This document shows positions 16,387-23,909 of a DNA stretch of 64,000 nt, one piece after another. Below the pieces are notes generated by a model that worked only from the letters and a program-made list of their open reading frames with translations, ran no database searches and was not told the origin of the DNA. Origin of the DNA: an uncultured Collinsella sp. GTDB lineage: Bacteria; Actinomycetota; Coriobacteriia; Coriobacteriales; Coriobacteriaceae. Location: the NCBI GenBank assembly GCA_900542175.1, contig UQNC01000006.1, forward strand, positions 5,691 through 69,690. Reading direction: 5' to 3'. The position numbers were made by a program, and so were the translations under genes. Positions within the stretch are counted from its first letter, which is position 1. Each line of letters begins with the position of its first letter.

Positions 16387-17691
16387 TTAGATGGTGAATT
16401 CGGCGAAGTTACGGTCGCCGCCTGCTGTATCGGTGTCGCCTGTTGCGGCTGCCGGCGCCAGCGCGTCGCCGCCGACGCTTTGCAGCAGCTCGGCCACGTT
16501 GGCGTCGGGGTTTTGGCATAGGATGTCGAGCAACTCGATAAAGTCACGAATGACTTCACGCGGCGTCAGATGCGTGTCGGCTCCCACACGACCGAACTCG
16601 ATCTTGAGGAAGTCCACCAAGTCGTTCTCGGTAAGCGTGGGCGTCCAGCCAAAGTAGCCGGCGTGAATTTGCATGAGTTTATCGATGAGCACCAGTAGCT
16701 CCTCGTAGGTGAGCGGCTGCAGGCGGATGATGGGTGCGAGCATGTCCTTAAGGTCCTGGCGCGCAAAGCGACCCTGAGCGAGTCGGCTGCGCAGAGCCTC
16801 GTAGGAGAACACGCCGCGGCGGCGGTCTTCGATGGAGGTTGGCGTGCCGCCCATGATCATGCCCAGGTACTGCGCCTTGCCCTGAAGTGTGTCGTTGTAC
16901 ATGGTCAGGATCTTCTCGTAGTTGTACTGGCGCGTGATGGCATTGGGAATCTTATACAGATTCACGAGCTCGTCGATGAGCACCAGCATGCCCTTGTAGC
17001 CGCTGCAAACCAAAAAACGCGCGATGAGTTTGACGTAGTCGTACCAGTCGTCATCGCTGATGATGGTCGAGGAGCCCAGCTCGGCGCGCGCCTCGCTCTT
17101 GGTGCGGTATTCGCCGCGGATCCATTTGGTCACGCGGCTCATGGTCTCTTCGTCGCCCCCGGATGCGGCCATGCGATAGCGGCGGAGCATGCGGGTGAAG
17201 TCGAAGCCGTGGACCATCTCCTCGAGCGGGGCCAGTTGGGCATTGACGACCGACTCGTCGACGTCGGCACATGAGGCGACCCAGCGATCTAGGATAAGGT
17301 TGAGCGCACCGCCCTCGGGGCGCGTCTTGGTCGATATATTGCGGATGAGCTCGCGGTAGGTGGCAAGGCCCTGTCCCTGACCGCCCTGCAGGCGGCGCTC
17401 GGGCGACAGGTCGGCATCAGCGACGACGAATCCCTCGCCCATGGCGTGCGTGCGGATGGTCTGGAGCAAAAAGCTCTTGCCGGCGCCGTAACGACCGACC
17501 AGAAAGCGGAAGCTCGCGCCACCGTCGGCGATGAGGCTCAGATCGGTGAGCAGGGCGCGGATCTCGACCTCGCGGCCTACGGTGATGTAAGGAAGGCCGA
17601 TGCGCGGGACCACGCCGCCCTTGAGCGAGTTGAGAATGACGGCAGCGACGCGCTTGGGCACGCGAGGTGCTGCGGATGCGGTATCACTCAT
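16387..17691 (-). CDS. BREX-type ATP-binding protein (DUF2791, BrxD-like)
   Basis: A 434-residue P-loop ATPase. It has a Walker A GRYGAGKS at residues 66-73 and a Walker B region LVLIDELVNL around residue 240. The N-terminal stretch IGLPYITVGREVEI before the P-loop is characteristic of the DUF2791/BrxD-like family. The C-terminal ~25 residues are low-complexity. The family is known from type 2 BREX (BrxD) and from TerB-associated neighbourhoods. Its start overlaps the stop of the TerB gene by 8 bases, so translation is coupled. Next gene is the Lhr-like helicase, which I expect it to load or energise; this partnership is inferred from gene order. Confidence 0.87.
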   Translation of the reverse strand: MSDTASAAPRVPKRVAAVILNSLKGGVVPRIGLPYITVGREVEIRALLTDLSLIADGGASFRFLVGRYGAGKSFLLQTIRTHAMGEGFVVADADLSPERRLQGGQGQGLATYRELIRNISTKTRPEGGALNLILDRWVASCADVDESVVNAQLAPLEEMVHGFDFTRMLRRYRMAASGGDEETMSRVTKWIRGEYRTKSEARAELGSSTIISDDDWYDYVKLIARFLVCSGYKGMLVLIDELVNLYKIPNAITRQYNYEKILTMYNDTLQGKAQYLGMIMGGTPTSIEDRRRGVFSYEALRSRLAQGRFARQDLKDMLAPIIRLQPLTYEELLVLIDKLMQIHAGYFGWTPTLTENDLVDFLKIEFGRVGADTHLTPREVIRDFIELLDILCQNPDANVAELLQSVGGDALAPAAATGDTDTAGGDRNFAEFTI

Positions 17692-19438
17692 GGTCTAGGT
17701 ATCCTCTCACGTCTGCTTCGTAGTCCTCGATAATCTGCGGCCCTGCCGCGCTAAATTCAATTACGGTGTCGCCCACCAGGTCAAAGAGCGCCTCGTTGAT
17801 GGTATCGACGAGCATGTCCTCGCTCTGCTCCGATTGCACTACCGCCGATTCCGCCTGTACTGCGTTGTGCTCGAGCAGCGCGCGGAGATAGGCGTCTGCG
17901 GCGAGCGCGAGTTCGTTCGTGGCGTCAGCGGGCGCAGCCGCTGCGAACGCGGGCGTCGGCGCGAGAAGCGGTGCCACGACACCAAACTGTTCGGTGGATA
18001 TGGTCGGCTCGTCGGACTCGTCCTGCCCTGCGGCCGCCGCGACCGCCTCGACCGTCGCGTCGGCTACGGGCTCGGCTTCCGGTTGCCCTGAGTCCGCTGC
18101 CTCGGCTTCTGCGGACGCGCCGTCCTCGCGTTCCTCGTCAATCAAAAGCGCTTCGCGCGTTTGTGCGGCAGCGCTCCGAATGTGCCCCAGCTGGCTCAAA
18201 TCGATATCGATCTTGACGGGCTGGTGTGCAGCGTCCCACGAAAGCCATGTCACAATCTCGTCATCGATAATCTTGGCCAGATATTTGGGGACCTTTTCTT
18301 CCTTAAGGGGATGGGCAGGGTCCAGGGCCAGGCGCAGGCGTTGGTCGCAGGCGCGCATCATCTCGCCAAGTTTGCTGCTCTTTTGTCTGCTGCCGTGAAT
18401 CCGCATGCATTCCCAAAAACCGTTTTGGCAACGGTAGATATGGATGGGGTCCAGACGGTATTCGCAGTCCTCGTGGCGCTCGGGCGCAAAGAATACGGCC
18501 GAGGCAAACATGGTGTAGGGCATGGCCGTCTCCTCCCCAAATAAACTTGCCACGATGCCGGTCTTTCGGTGCGTGTCATAGTAGCGCGCCATGCGGACAT
18601 ACACGGCGCACGCCACGTGGCGCAGATCGCGGTGGTGGCTGCGGTCGAGCCGCGAGCTACTTAGGTTGTACGTGGAGAGGGCGTTGATGGCGGCCATGAG
18701 TCGCTCCTCGCGCACCTCATCGGGCGGAAGGGGGAGCGTGGGCTCGGAGGTTTTGCGACGCTTAGGGGTCTGGCCGGACGGTGCCGGTACAAGGTCTCGT
18801 GCCGCGCGCCGCAGTTCGATAAGGGCGTTATCGAACATGACGGTTTTAGAGTCGCGAAGCAGCTTGGGGTCGAGCCCGTGGAACACGGCGTAATCTTGCA
18901 GCCACACGCGCGCAAACCGGTCGATGCCGGGCTCGAAGGCGCGATAGACATCCCAAAAAGCCTTGATCTTGTTAAAACCATCGAGTGGATTATCTACGCC
19001 AATGCCGCAGATCAGCTCATAGAGATACAGAAAGGCAAAGGACGTAGACGTTTCCTCGACGGTTCCGCGGCGCACTTGGGCACGCCAGGTAAAGTAGCCG
19101 CGCAGTTGCCGGTCGCTCATGGCGTTGTAGGTGGGAAAGTACGACTTAAAGGTGCCGTTGTAGGGACAGTCGTCCTCAAAGTCGGCCATCAGCAGGCCCT
19201 GGCGGTAAAAAAGCTCGGCTTCCGAAAGCCAGCGGCCCGCACCGCCCTTGGGGTCATCCTGCCAGCGCGATATCTCGCGCATTTTACGGTACTGGTCGGG
19301 GAGGAAATTCTGCATCTGTCGGCCGGTTTTGAGAATCGGCTCGTCTGCGTAGGTTTCGTTTGAGAAGCGGGCGGACTGATGGGTCCGGGCCTCGGCCATA
19401 ATGCGCTCGATGAGCATCTTGATGTCCTGGTCGGCCAC
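17684..19438 (-). CDS. TerB_N/TerB_C domain protein
   Basis: A 584-residue protein, first gene of the operon. Residues ~60-270 match the TerB_N family: SEAELFYRQGLLMADFEDD, YFPTYNAMSDRQLRGYFTWR and FLYLYELICGIG. The C-terminal part (about 430-584) is compatible with TerB_C, preceded by an acidic Ala-rich linker. No central TerB domain or catalytic motif is evident, so it is more likely a scaffold or sensor than an enzyme. The start is GTG at 19438 behind GGAGGAG. Comparative-genomic work has linked TerB-related proteins to stress and defence systems with helicases and ATPases, consistent with the next two genes. Its actual activity is unknown. Confidence 0.83.
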   Translation of the reverse strand: MADQDIKMLIERIMAEARTHQSARFSNETYADEPILKTGRQMQNFLPDQYRKMREISRWQDDPKGGAGRWLSEAELFYRQGLLMADFEDDCPYNGTFKSYFPTYNAMSDRQLRGYFTWRAQVRRGTVEETSTSFAFLYLYELICGIGVDNPLDGFNKIKAFWDVYRAFEPGIDRFARVWLQDYAVFHGLDPKLLRDSKTVMFDNALIELRRAARDLVPAPSGQTPKRRKTSEPTLPLPPDEVREERLMAAINALSTYNLSSSRLDRSHHRDLRHVACAVYVRMARYYDTHRKTGIVASLFGEETAMPYTMFASAVFFAPERHEDCEYRLDPIHIYRCQNGFWECMRIHGSRQKSSKLGEMMRACDQRLRLALDPAHPLKEEKVPKYLAKIIDDEIVTWLSWDAAHQPVKIDIDLSQLGHIRSAAAQTREALLIDEEREDGASAEAEAADSGQPEAEPVADATVEAVAAAAGQDESDEPTISTEQFGVVAPLLAPTPAFAAAAPADATNELALAADAYLRALLEHNAVQAESAVVQSEQSEDMLVDTINEALFDLVGDTVIEFSAAGPQIIEDYEADVRGYLDHE

Positions 19439-19474
19439 CGCTCCTCCTCTCGAACGCAGCTACGGTGACCTCAT

Positions 19475-19503
19475 ATCATAGCACAGCATCAAACAGATGT
19501 TCG
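19475..19503 (-). promoter_or_regulatory. Promoter of the TerB-ATPase-helicase operon
   Basis: On the minus strand, a good -10 box TATGAT (19475-19480) lies 17 bases from a weak -35 hexamer CGAACA (19498-19503). It predicts a leader of about 30 bases before the GTG at 19438. The spacer to the upstream DUF554 gene is only 87 bases, so some read-through is also possible. Confidence 0.5.
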
Positions 19504-19525
19504 AGATACCGCTGCGTTGATAGAT

Positions 19526-20242
19526 TTAGAACAGGAGGGCGTATATGACGGCGATGACGACGGAGGGAAGCATATTGGCCGTGCGGAAGGTCTGAGGACG
19601 GATGAGGTTGACGCCGACGCAGAAGATGAGCATGGAGCCTACGAGCGAAAGGCTGTTGAGGGCTGCTGTGGTCATGATGGGGGAGAGCGCGCCGGCAAAC
19701 AACGTGATCGTCCCCTGGAACACGGCGACGGGCAGGGCGGAGAAGATGCAGCCGCGGCCAAGCGAGGCCGTCATGGTGCAGACGATGATGCAGTCCAGTG
19801 CGCCCTTGAGGGCAAGCGTTGACCAGTCGCCGAGCAGGCCGTCCTGGATCGATCCCACAATGGCCATGGCGCCGATGCACACGGTGAGTGAAGTCGAGAC
19901 AAAAGCGTTGGTGAACTCGTTATCGCCCTCACTGCCAGTCTTGCGCTTGAGCCATTCGCCAAGGTTCTCGATGGAGGTCTCCAAGTTGATGGCCTCGCCG
20001 ATGAGCGAACCGAGCGCAAATGAGACGATGAGCATGGTGGTACCGGTGGTCGCTAGCGCCTTTCCATCGATGATGAGCATCTTTTGCATGGTGCCGCCCA
20101 GGCCGATAAACAGGACGCACAGCCCCGATGCTTTCATGAGCGTGTCTTGGATGCGCGGTGTAATGAAGCGGCCGCCCGCTAATCCCAAAAGACCGCCCGC
20201 AACTAAAAGCGCAACGTTGATGATTGTTCCCAAGCCCGGCAT
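19526..20242 (-). CDS. DUF554 family membrane protein
   Basis: A 238-residue integral membrane protein with about six to seven hydrophobic segments. It starts MPGLGTIINVALLVAGG and contains GTMQKMLIIDGKAL and TVCIGAMAIVGSIQDG, all typical of DUF554 (YdfK-like) proteins. Length is normal for the family. Its function is not established; a transporter or channel is likely. The ATG at 20242 has AGGAGG a few bases upstream, which fixes the start. An inverted repeat CTAATAC-N12-GTATTAG lies 70-95 bases upstream. It precedes the TerB operon on the same strand. Confidence 0.88.
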   Translation of the reverse strand: MPGLGTIINVALLVAGGLLGLAGGRFITPRIQDTLMKASGLCVLFIGLGGTMQKMLIIDGKALATTGTTMLIVSFALGSLIGEAINLETSIENLGEWLKRKTGSEGDNEFTNAFVSTSLTVCIGAMAIVGSIQDGLLGDWSTLALKGALDCIIVCTMTASLGRGCIFSALPVAVFQGTITLFAGALSPIMTTAALNSLSLVGSMLIFCVGVNLIRPQTFRTANMLPSVVIAVIYALLF

Positions 20243-20311
20243 GAGCCCTCCTGTATTGATGCCAACGTGGCAATCGTAGCAGAACGAAATGCGAGGCACA
20301 TCGCGACTCAT

Positions 20312-20337
20312 CTAATACGTTATATAAGTGGTATTAG
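20312..20337. promoter_or_regulatory. Operator-like inverted repeat upstream of DUF554 gene
   Basis: A perfect 7-bp inverted repeat, CTAATAC (20312-20318) and GTATTAG (20331-20337), with a 12-base AT-rich spacer. It has the size of a dimeric regulator site and lies in the promoter region of the DUF554 gene. No T-run follows in either direction, so it is not a normal terminator. Confidence 0.45.
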
Positions 20338-20360
20338 GAATGATGCGCAGCATTTAAGCC

Positions 20361-21791
20361 TCAGGTGGTTGTCGGGACATAGGGATAGTAGTCAAAGCGC
20401 AGTGTCATAAGCCGCTGTGGGGATTCAATAGCCGCGGCGATGATATTGGCATCGCGGGCACGATCAAACCCTTCGAGTTCGATCTGATACGAGACGTCTT
20501 GCATAATGTCCAGACGTCGCCAGGCTAGAAGTGTGTCGCCATCGAATTCCAAGGTCTTGCCTCCGTCTGGGGCAACGGCGTATAAACGCAGTTTAGCGGT
20601 GGTTGCAGGGTCGACAACCGTGACCTTTTTAATTTCGTTTCGAGTATTCTTGGCGCCCAACAAGGTGAGCAGTGTTGGGGCCACGACCTCGCCTGATGGC
20701 AAAAAGACGACTTCGATGGATTCGGGAAATGCGATGATGGCCGACTTGCGGACGGGCTGATTGGCGGCGGCAACTTCGATGTTTGCAGCATCGATGACCT
20801 CTGTGTGGTCGAGGGCGGCAAGCACGCAGCAGTTACCTTCATCGATCTCCTGAGGATCAGCAAGTCCCAGACTGTCCGCGAGCTCGGGATCGTTTGGACC
20901 GGTAGCGGGCTCATTCGGTGCTTCGAAAGAAGCTGGGACGCTGTTTGTCGGCGACGGCGTGTCGCCCTCACCTGCTTCTTTGTCCGTGCTCTCTTCTTGT
21001 ATGGTTGCGTTGATGGGTTCGTCGTTTGAGGGGAGCGTCTTGGCGTCAAGCGCGGAGGGGACAATCCCGATGGCTCCGGATCCGTTCCACTCCATTTCGA
21101 GAAGCGCCGGGTCGGCAAGAATGCGTTGCCTGCTTTGCGCGTGGGCATCGATTTCAATAGGGCCTGCCTCTATCCCTCGTGTAAGGCTGAGTGATCCGGC
21201 TGACTTTTCGAAATGAGCGTCTGTGTCTTTGGTGCTGACGGCGTAGAACAGCAGGGATGCTTCTCCCGCCGCGATGGCATCGGTGCCCGCCTTGGTCAGC
21301 CGCAGCGATGCCGTGAATGAGAGGGTGGGCTGCACATCGTCTGCATTCGCGGCGGCGCAGCCCAGACATATACCGCCTCCTTTCTCGAAAAACGCACCGT
21401 CGAAGGCGACCTTCGCTCCGTTCGCCGAGTCATCGACCGAAGCGATATCGATGCGCAACCCCAAATCGCACGGATCGCCATCTGCATCGAGCACAATCGA
21501 GCGCCATGTGCAGACGGCGCACCCCGCCTGGGAGCCGTTTGCCTTGTTCGAACGATTGATATCCACGACTATCGAGCCGTCCGTATTACGACGAAGGCAT
21601 CCCGAGGTTGAGATTGCGGCCTGTGCGAACGAAAAACGCTTGCACGCAATGGCGCTCGACGGATTTGGTGCGGAGCTTAGGGCTGCTGGTAAGGAGTCTG
21701 CCATGACGGGAGTCGCCCAAGCGGCGACAGGCGTTCCGGTTGCGAGCGCGCCGCAGAGTGCGACGACGGGCAAAAGGTTCTTCGATGCCAT
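20361..21791 (-). CDS. Large exported protein of unknown function
   Basis: A 476-residue protein with a probable Sec signal peptide (residues 1-26, MASKNLLPVVALCGALATG... cleaved near AWA). No family is recognised. The mature part has a Cys-containing N-terminal region (GCAVCTW, ICLGCAA), a Ser/Glu/Pro-rich linker around residues 260-320, and a C-terminal region containing GNCCVLAAL. It ends without a membrane anchor or LPxTG-type motif. It is the last gene of a five-gene minus-strand operon of small exported proteins; it could be a cell-surface or secreted component partnered with them. Function is unknown. Confidence 0.72.
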   Translation of the reverse strand: MASKNLLPVVALCGALATGTPVAAWATPVMADSLPAALSSAPNPSSAIACKRFSFAQAAISTSGCLRRNTDGSIVVDINRSNKANGSQAGCAVCTWRSIVLDADGDPCDLGLRIDIASVDDSANGAKVAFDGAFFEKGGGICLGCAAANADDVQPTLSFTASLRLTKAGTDAIAAGEASLLFYAVSTKDTDAHFEKSAGSLSLTRGIEAGPIEIDAHAQSRQRILADPALLEMEWNGSGAIGIVPSALDAKTLPSNDEPINATIQEESTDKEAGEGDTPSPTNSVPASFEAPNEPATGPNDPELADSLGLADPQEIDEGNCCVLAALDHTEVIDAANIEVAAANQPVRKSAIIAFPESIEVVFLPSGEVVAPTLLTLLGAKNTRNEIKKVTVVDPATTAKLRLYAVAPDGGKTLEFDGDTLLAWRRLDIMQDVSYQIELEGFDRARDANIIAAAIESPQRLMTLRFDYYPYVPTTT

Positions 21792-21809
21792 GGGGTCTCC
21801 TTAGCTAAT

Positions 21810-22088
21810 TTAGTGCGGCCTGTCCGTGTTTCGTTTCTGGCTGCGTTTGATGTGCAGACCGAGGCCGGCGGTTCCCGCACCTGCTGCCGTGGCGCCTGCT
21901 GCCAAGAGCCATCGTCTGTCGTCTGTCTGTGCCAACGGTTCCTTGCAGTTGCCGCGGTCGAGCTCCGAGAGGTCGACCGTCACTTGCGTGGCGGCCTGCG
22001 CCTGTTCTTGCTGGGCAAAGGCCATGGCTGGCCCAAACGCTAGGATACTGACGGCGGCCAGGGCGACGGCCTTATGCCGTGTGCGCAC
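21810..22088 (-). CDS. Small exported, C-terminally anchored protein
   Basis: A ~92-residue protein, assuming the GTG at 22088, which gives a clean signal peptide (RTRHKAVALAAVSILAFG...AMAFA). An upstream in-frame ATG at 22118 is possible but would put a charged stretch before the signal. The short mature region (TQVTVDLSELDRGNCKE) leads into LAQTDD, then a hydrophobic Ala/Gly helix and a KRSQKR tail, i.e. the layout of a sortase substrate with a non-standard motif. The gene overlaps the end of the upstream gene by 17 bases, suggesting coupling. Function is unknown. Confidence 0.62.
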   Translation of the reverse strand: MRTRHKAVALAAVSILAFGPAMAFAQQEQAQAATQVTVDLSELDRGNCKEPLAQTDDRRWLLAAGATAAGAGTAGLGLHIKRSQKRNTDRPH

Positions 22089-22671
22089 CGGGCTCGACCG
22101 TCCAGGTGATCGTTGCAACCTGATCGCCTTCGCCGGTTACGCGGAAGATGTCGCGCGTGACGCGGGCGACGTTTCCGCTTGTCTTGAGCTTAATTTTGTC
22201 CGTGCCGCCGGCAATGCCCTGGTAGCCCATGTCGAAGGCTGCATTCTTGGAAAGATCGAGGCCCGTCTCCTGCATTGCGGCGCTGGCGTTCTGGAGTGCG
22301 CCGTCGGGGCCGACCTTAAAGTCGATGGAATTCCGCGCGGTTCCGGCCTTGGCGTCGGCGGCAATGGTCCAGGTGTTCATGGCGTCGATCTTCATGTTGG
22401 TGACATGGATGCCGTAGGCCGAATGATTGTCGATGGTGGTCGCGTCTTCTGAGGGGCCCTGAAGCGTGCCGTCGGCCTTGGCGACGAAGGGAATAACCGT
22501 CGGAACTTTGAACTCTACGTTGTCGATCTCGGTCCTGACCATTACTTTCGTGGTTCCAACGCGCCCGGCTGCCAGAGCTGGCGTCGGGGCGGCGCCCATT
22601 GCGAGCGCGAGCGCGAGCCCTGCGCCCACGACGAGCGCTCTGGCTCCGTTCATGTTCCTGGTGATGTCCAT
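22072..22671 (-). CDS. Exported protein with C-terminal WxL-like TITWTV segment
   Basis: A 199-residue protein with a signal peptide (hydrophobic ALVVGAGLALALAMGAAP, likely cut after ALAA) and a predicted all-beta mature part. It ends in ATITWTVEPG, which recalls the aromatic C-terminal strand of WxL-like surface proteins. The match is weak and no family assignment is made. It is the middle gene of the exported-protein operon, overlapping the small anchored protein downstream. The upstream spacer (22672-22761) contains a small GC hairpin (22692-22708) with a CGTCCC loop. Confidence 0.65.
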   Translation of the reverse strand: MDITRNMNGARALVVGAGLALALAMGAAPTPALAAGRVGTTKVMVRTEIDNVEFKVPTVIPFVAKADGTLQGPSEDATTIDNHSAYGIHVTNMKIDAMNTWTIAADAKAGTARNSIDFKVGPDGALQNASAAMQETGLDLSKNAAFDMGYQGIAGGTDKIKLKTSGNVARVTRDIFRVTGEGDQVATITWTVEPGAHTA

Positions 22672-22691
22672 GGTCGTTCCTTTCTATTCGC

Positions 22692-22708
22692 CGCGGGCCG
22701 TCCCCGCG
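22692..22708. repeat. Small GC hairpin in exported-protein operon
   Basis: CGCGGG (22692-22697) pairs with CCCGCG (22703-22708) across CCGTC, in the 90-base spacer between two genes of the operon. It may modulate mRNA processing, and it shares the GTCCC core of the other spacer repeats. Confidence 0.4.
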
Positions 22709-22761
22709 ATGATTGGACGAATGCTGGTGAATTGCGTGCGGTGTCGCGTCGGCCGAAAAAG

Positions 22762-23271
22762 CTAGTTCTCGGCTTGCTCAACCCGTACCTTGACACGTGT
22801 CGGATTGCCGTGGCTGTCGAGGGTCTTGGCATCGAGTGCCTGGATCTCGATGTATGCCTCTCCTTCTTTGATGTCGCCGGCGGGGCACGTCTCGATTGTC
22901 TTGCCGGTCTCGACCACACCGGATTCGTACATGGTCTCGTCGTTTTGGATGACGCGGAATCGCTGGGGAAATTTATTGTCTTGGACGTTTTGCACGTTGA
23001 CGCGCAGCTTGCCGTCCTCCTGTAGCTGAGCGACCGGCGCGACCGAAATCGTCATCATGTTGTCGCGGACGATGGCATCGAGCTCATCTTGGATTTCTTG
23101 TCGCGATTTACCCTCTGCCGTCGTGACTGAGGCGCCCGCTTCGGGCACGGGCTGCGACTGCCAGGCGTATAGCCCTACGGCGATGAGGGCGCAGGCGATA
23201 GCCAGGCAGACAACGACGAGTTTCTTGCGACGCCCCAGTCCTGCGAGGCGGGGCGGCTTCTTCGCACTCAT
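22762..23271 (-). CDS. Membrane-anchored extracytoplasmic protein
   Basis: A 169-residue protein with a short basic N terminus (KKPPRLAGLGRRKK), one transmembrane helix (about residues 18-36, LVVVCLAIACALIAVGLYA) and an extracytoplasmic domain of ~130 residues predicted to be mostly beta strand. No family is recognised. The ATGA at 23268-23271 overlaps the stop of the upstream 98-residue gene, so translation is coupled. It is part of the operon running from 23564 down to 20361. Confidence 0.68.
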   Translation of the reverse strand: MSAKKPPRLAGLGRRKKLVVVCLAIACALIAVGLYAWQSQPVPEAGASVTTAEGKSRQEIQDELDAIVRDNMMTISVAPVAQLQEDGKLRVNVQNVQDNKFPQRFRVIQNDETMYESGVVETGKTIETCPAGDIKEGEAYIEIQALDAKTLDSHGNPTRVKVRVEQAEN

Positions 23272-23564
23272 GCGGCGTCCTTGGTGGTGTAGACACGTGC
23301 GAACGTGGACGGGTCCGCTCCAAAGAGCATGTGAAGCATCAGGCGGCGCGAGTAGATGAGCTCGTCAAAGTCGTGAGGGAGCTCGATGTCGTGGATACGC
23401 GCGATGTGGTGGGCGAGCGCCGAGAACGACTCGGGGTCGCAGATAACATCGGTGGTGACGTGGTAGACCGCCGTATCGGGGAACGCCTCTTCGTCGAAAG
23501 GCAGGAGATAGGGATCGTCGTCGACCTCGATGGCGACGCCGTACTGGGGCCAGTAATATGCCAT
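23268..23564 (-). CDS. Small cytosolic protein of unknown function
   Basis: A 98-residue acidic protein, first gene of the exported-protein operon. It has no signal peptide or membrane segment. Motif-like parts are DDDPYLLPFDEE and ALAHHIARIHDIELPHDFDELIY, suggesting a mixed alpha/beta fold. GGGAGG lies just before the ATG. No family is recognised; by position it could be a regulator or chaperone of the exported products. Confidence 0.6.
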   Translation of the reverse strand: MAYYWPQYGVAIEVDDDPYLLPFDEEAFPDTAVYHVTTDVICDPESFSALAHHIARIHDIELPHDFDELIYSRRLMLHMLFGADPSTFARVYTTKDAA

Positions 23565-23909
23565 GGGAACCTCCCTGCTTCTGGGGCCAAAACTTCTATC
23601 GGTTTTGGCTGTCGACGCCGACCGTATCAGCCGCTACTTGACCAATTTCTGACCAAATGCTTGACGGATTGACATCTCCGCAGGTAAAAGGTGGAAAAAT
23701 TACTTCAACTTTTTTCGAGCGACAATCGAGCGGTCGGCGACGGCGGGGCGATATGTGTCAAAAGCATCGTCTGCCGAGGAAGCCTTGCCGTTCGCCGAAT
23801 TGCACAAACGTAAAAATCGCCAATTATGGAGACGGTCTCGAACACGTCGACGAAACGATGCGGTAACATCTCCCTGCAAACACTGTAGTTAGCTAAAGGG
23901 GGAGTTCGC
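23565..23909. other. Divergent intergenic region, no gene
   Basis: This 345-base spacer separates the exported-protein operon (minus) from the GlcD-Etf operon (plus). It is AT-richer than its surroundings. It contains two direct copies of TGACCAA (23639-23645 and 23650-23656), spaced one helical turn apart. TTGACG and TTGACA hexamers lie just right of them, without convincing -10 partners. The ribosome binding site AAAGGGGGA (23896-23904) serves the GTG start at 23910. I see no RNA gene. Confidence 0.5.
23639..23656. promoter_or_regulatory. Direct repeat TGACCAA with 11-bp period
   Basis: TGACCAA occurs at 23639-23645 and again at 23650-23656. The 11-bp period puts both copies on the same DNA face, as for tandem activator sites. 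It lies 75-92 bases upstream of the start of the small protein at 23564. No regulator is identified. Confidence 0.3.

Noticed and set aside
13826..19438. A complete BREX system
   Set aside because: Only BrxD-like and BrxHI-like proteins are present. No PglX methylase, PglZ phosphatase, PglY/BrxC or PglW is encoded nearby, so it should not be called BREX.
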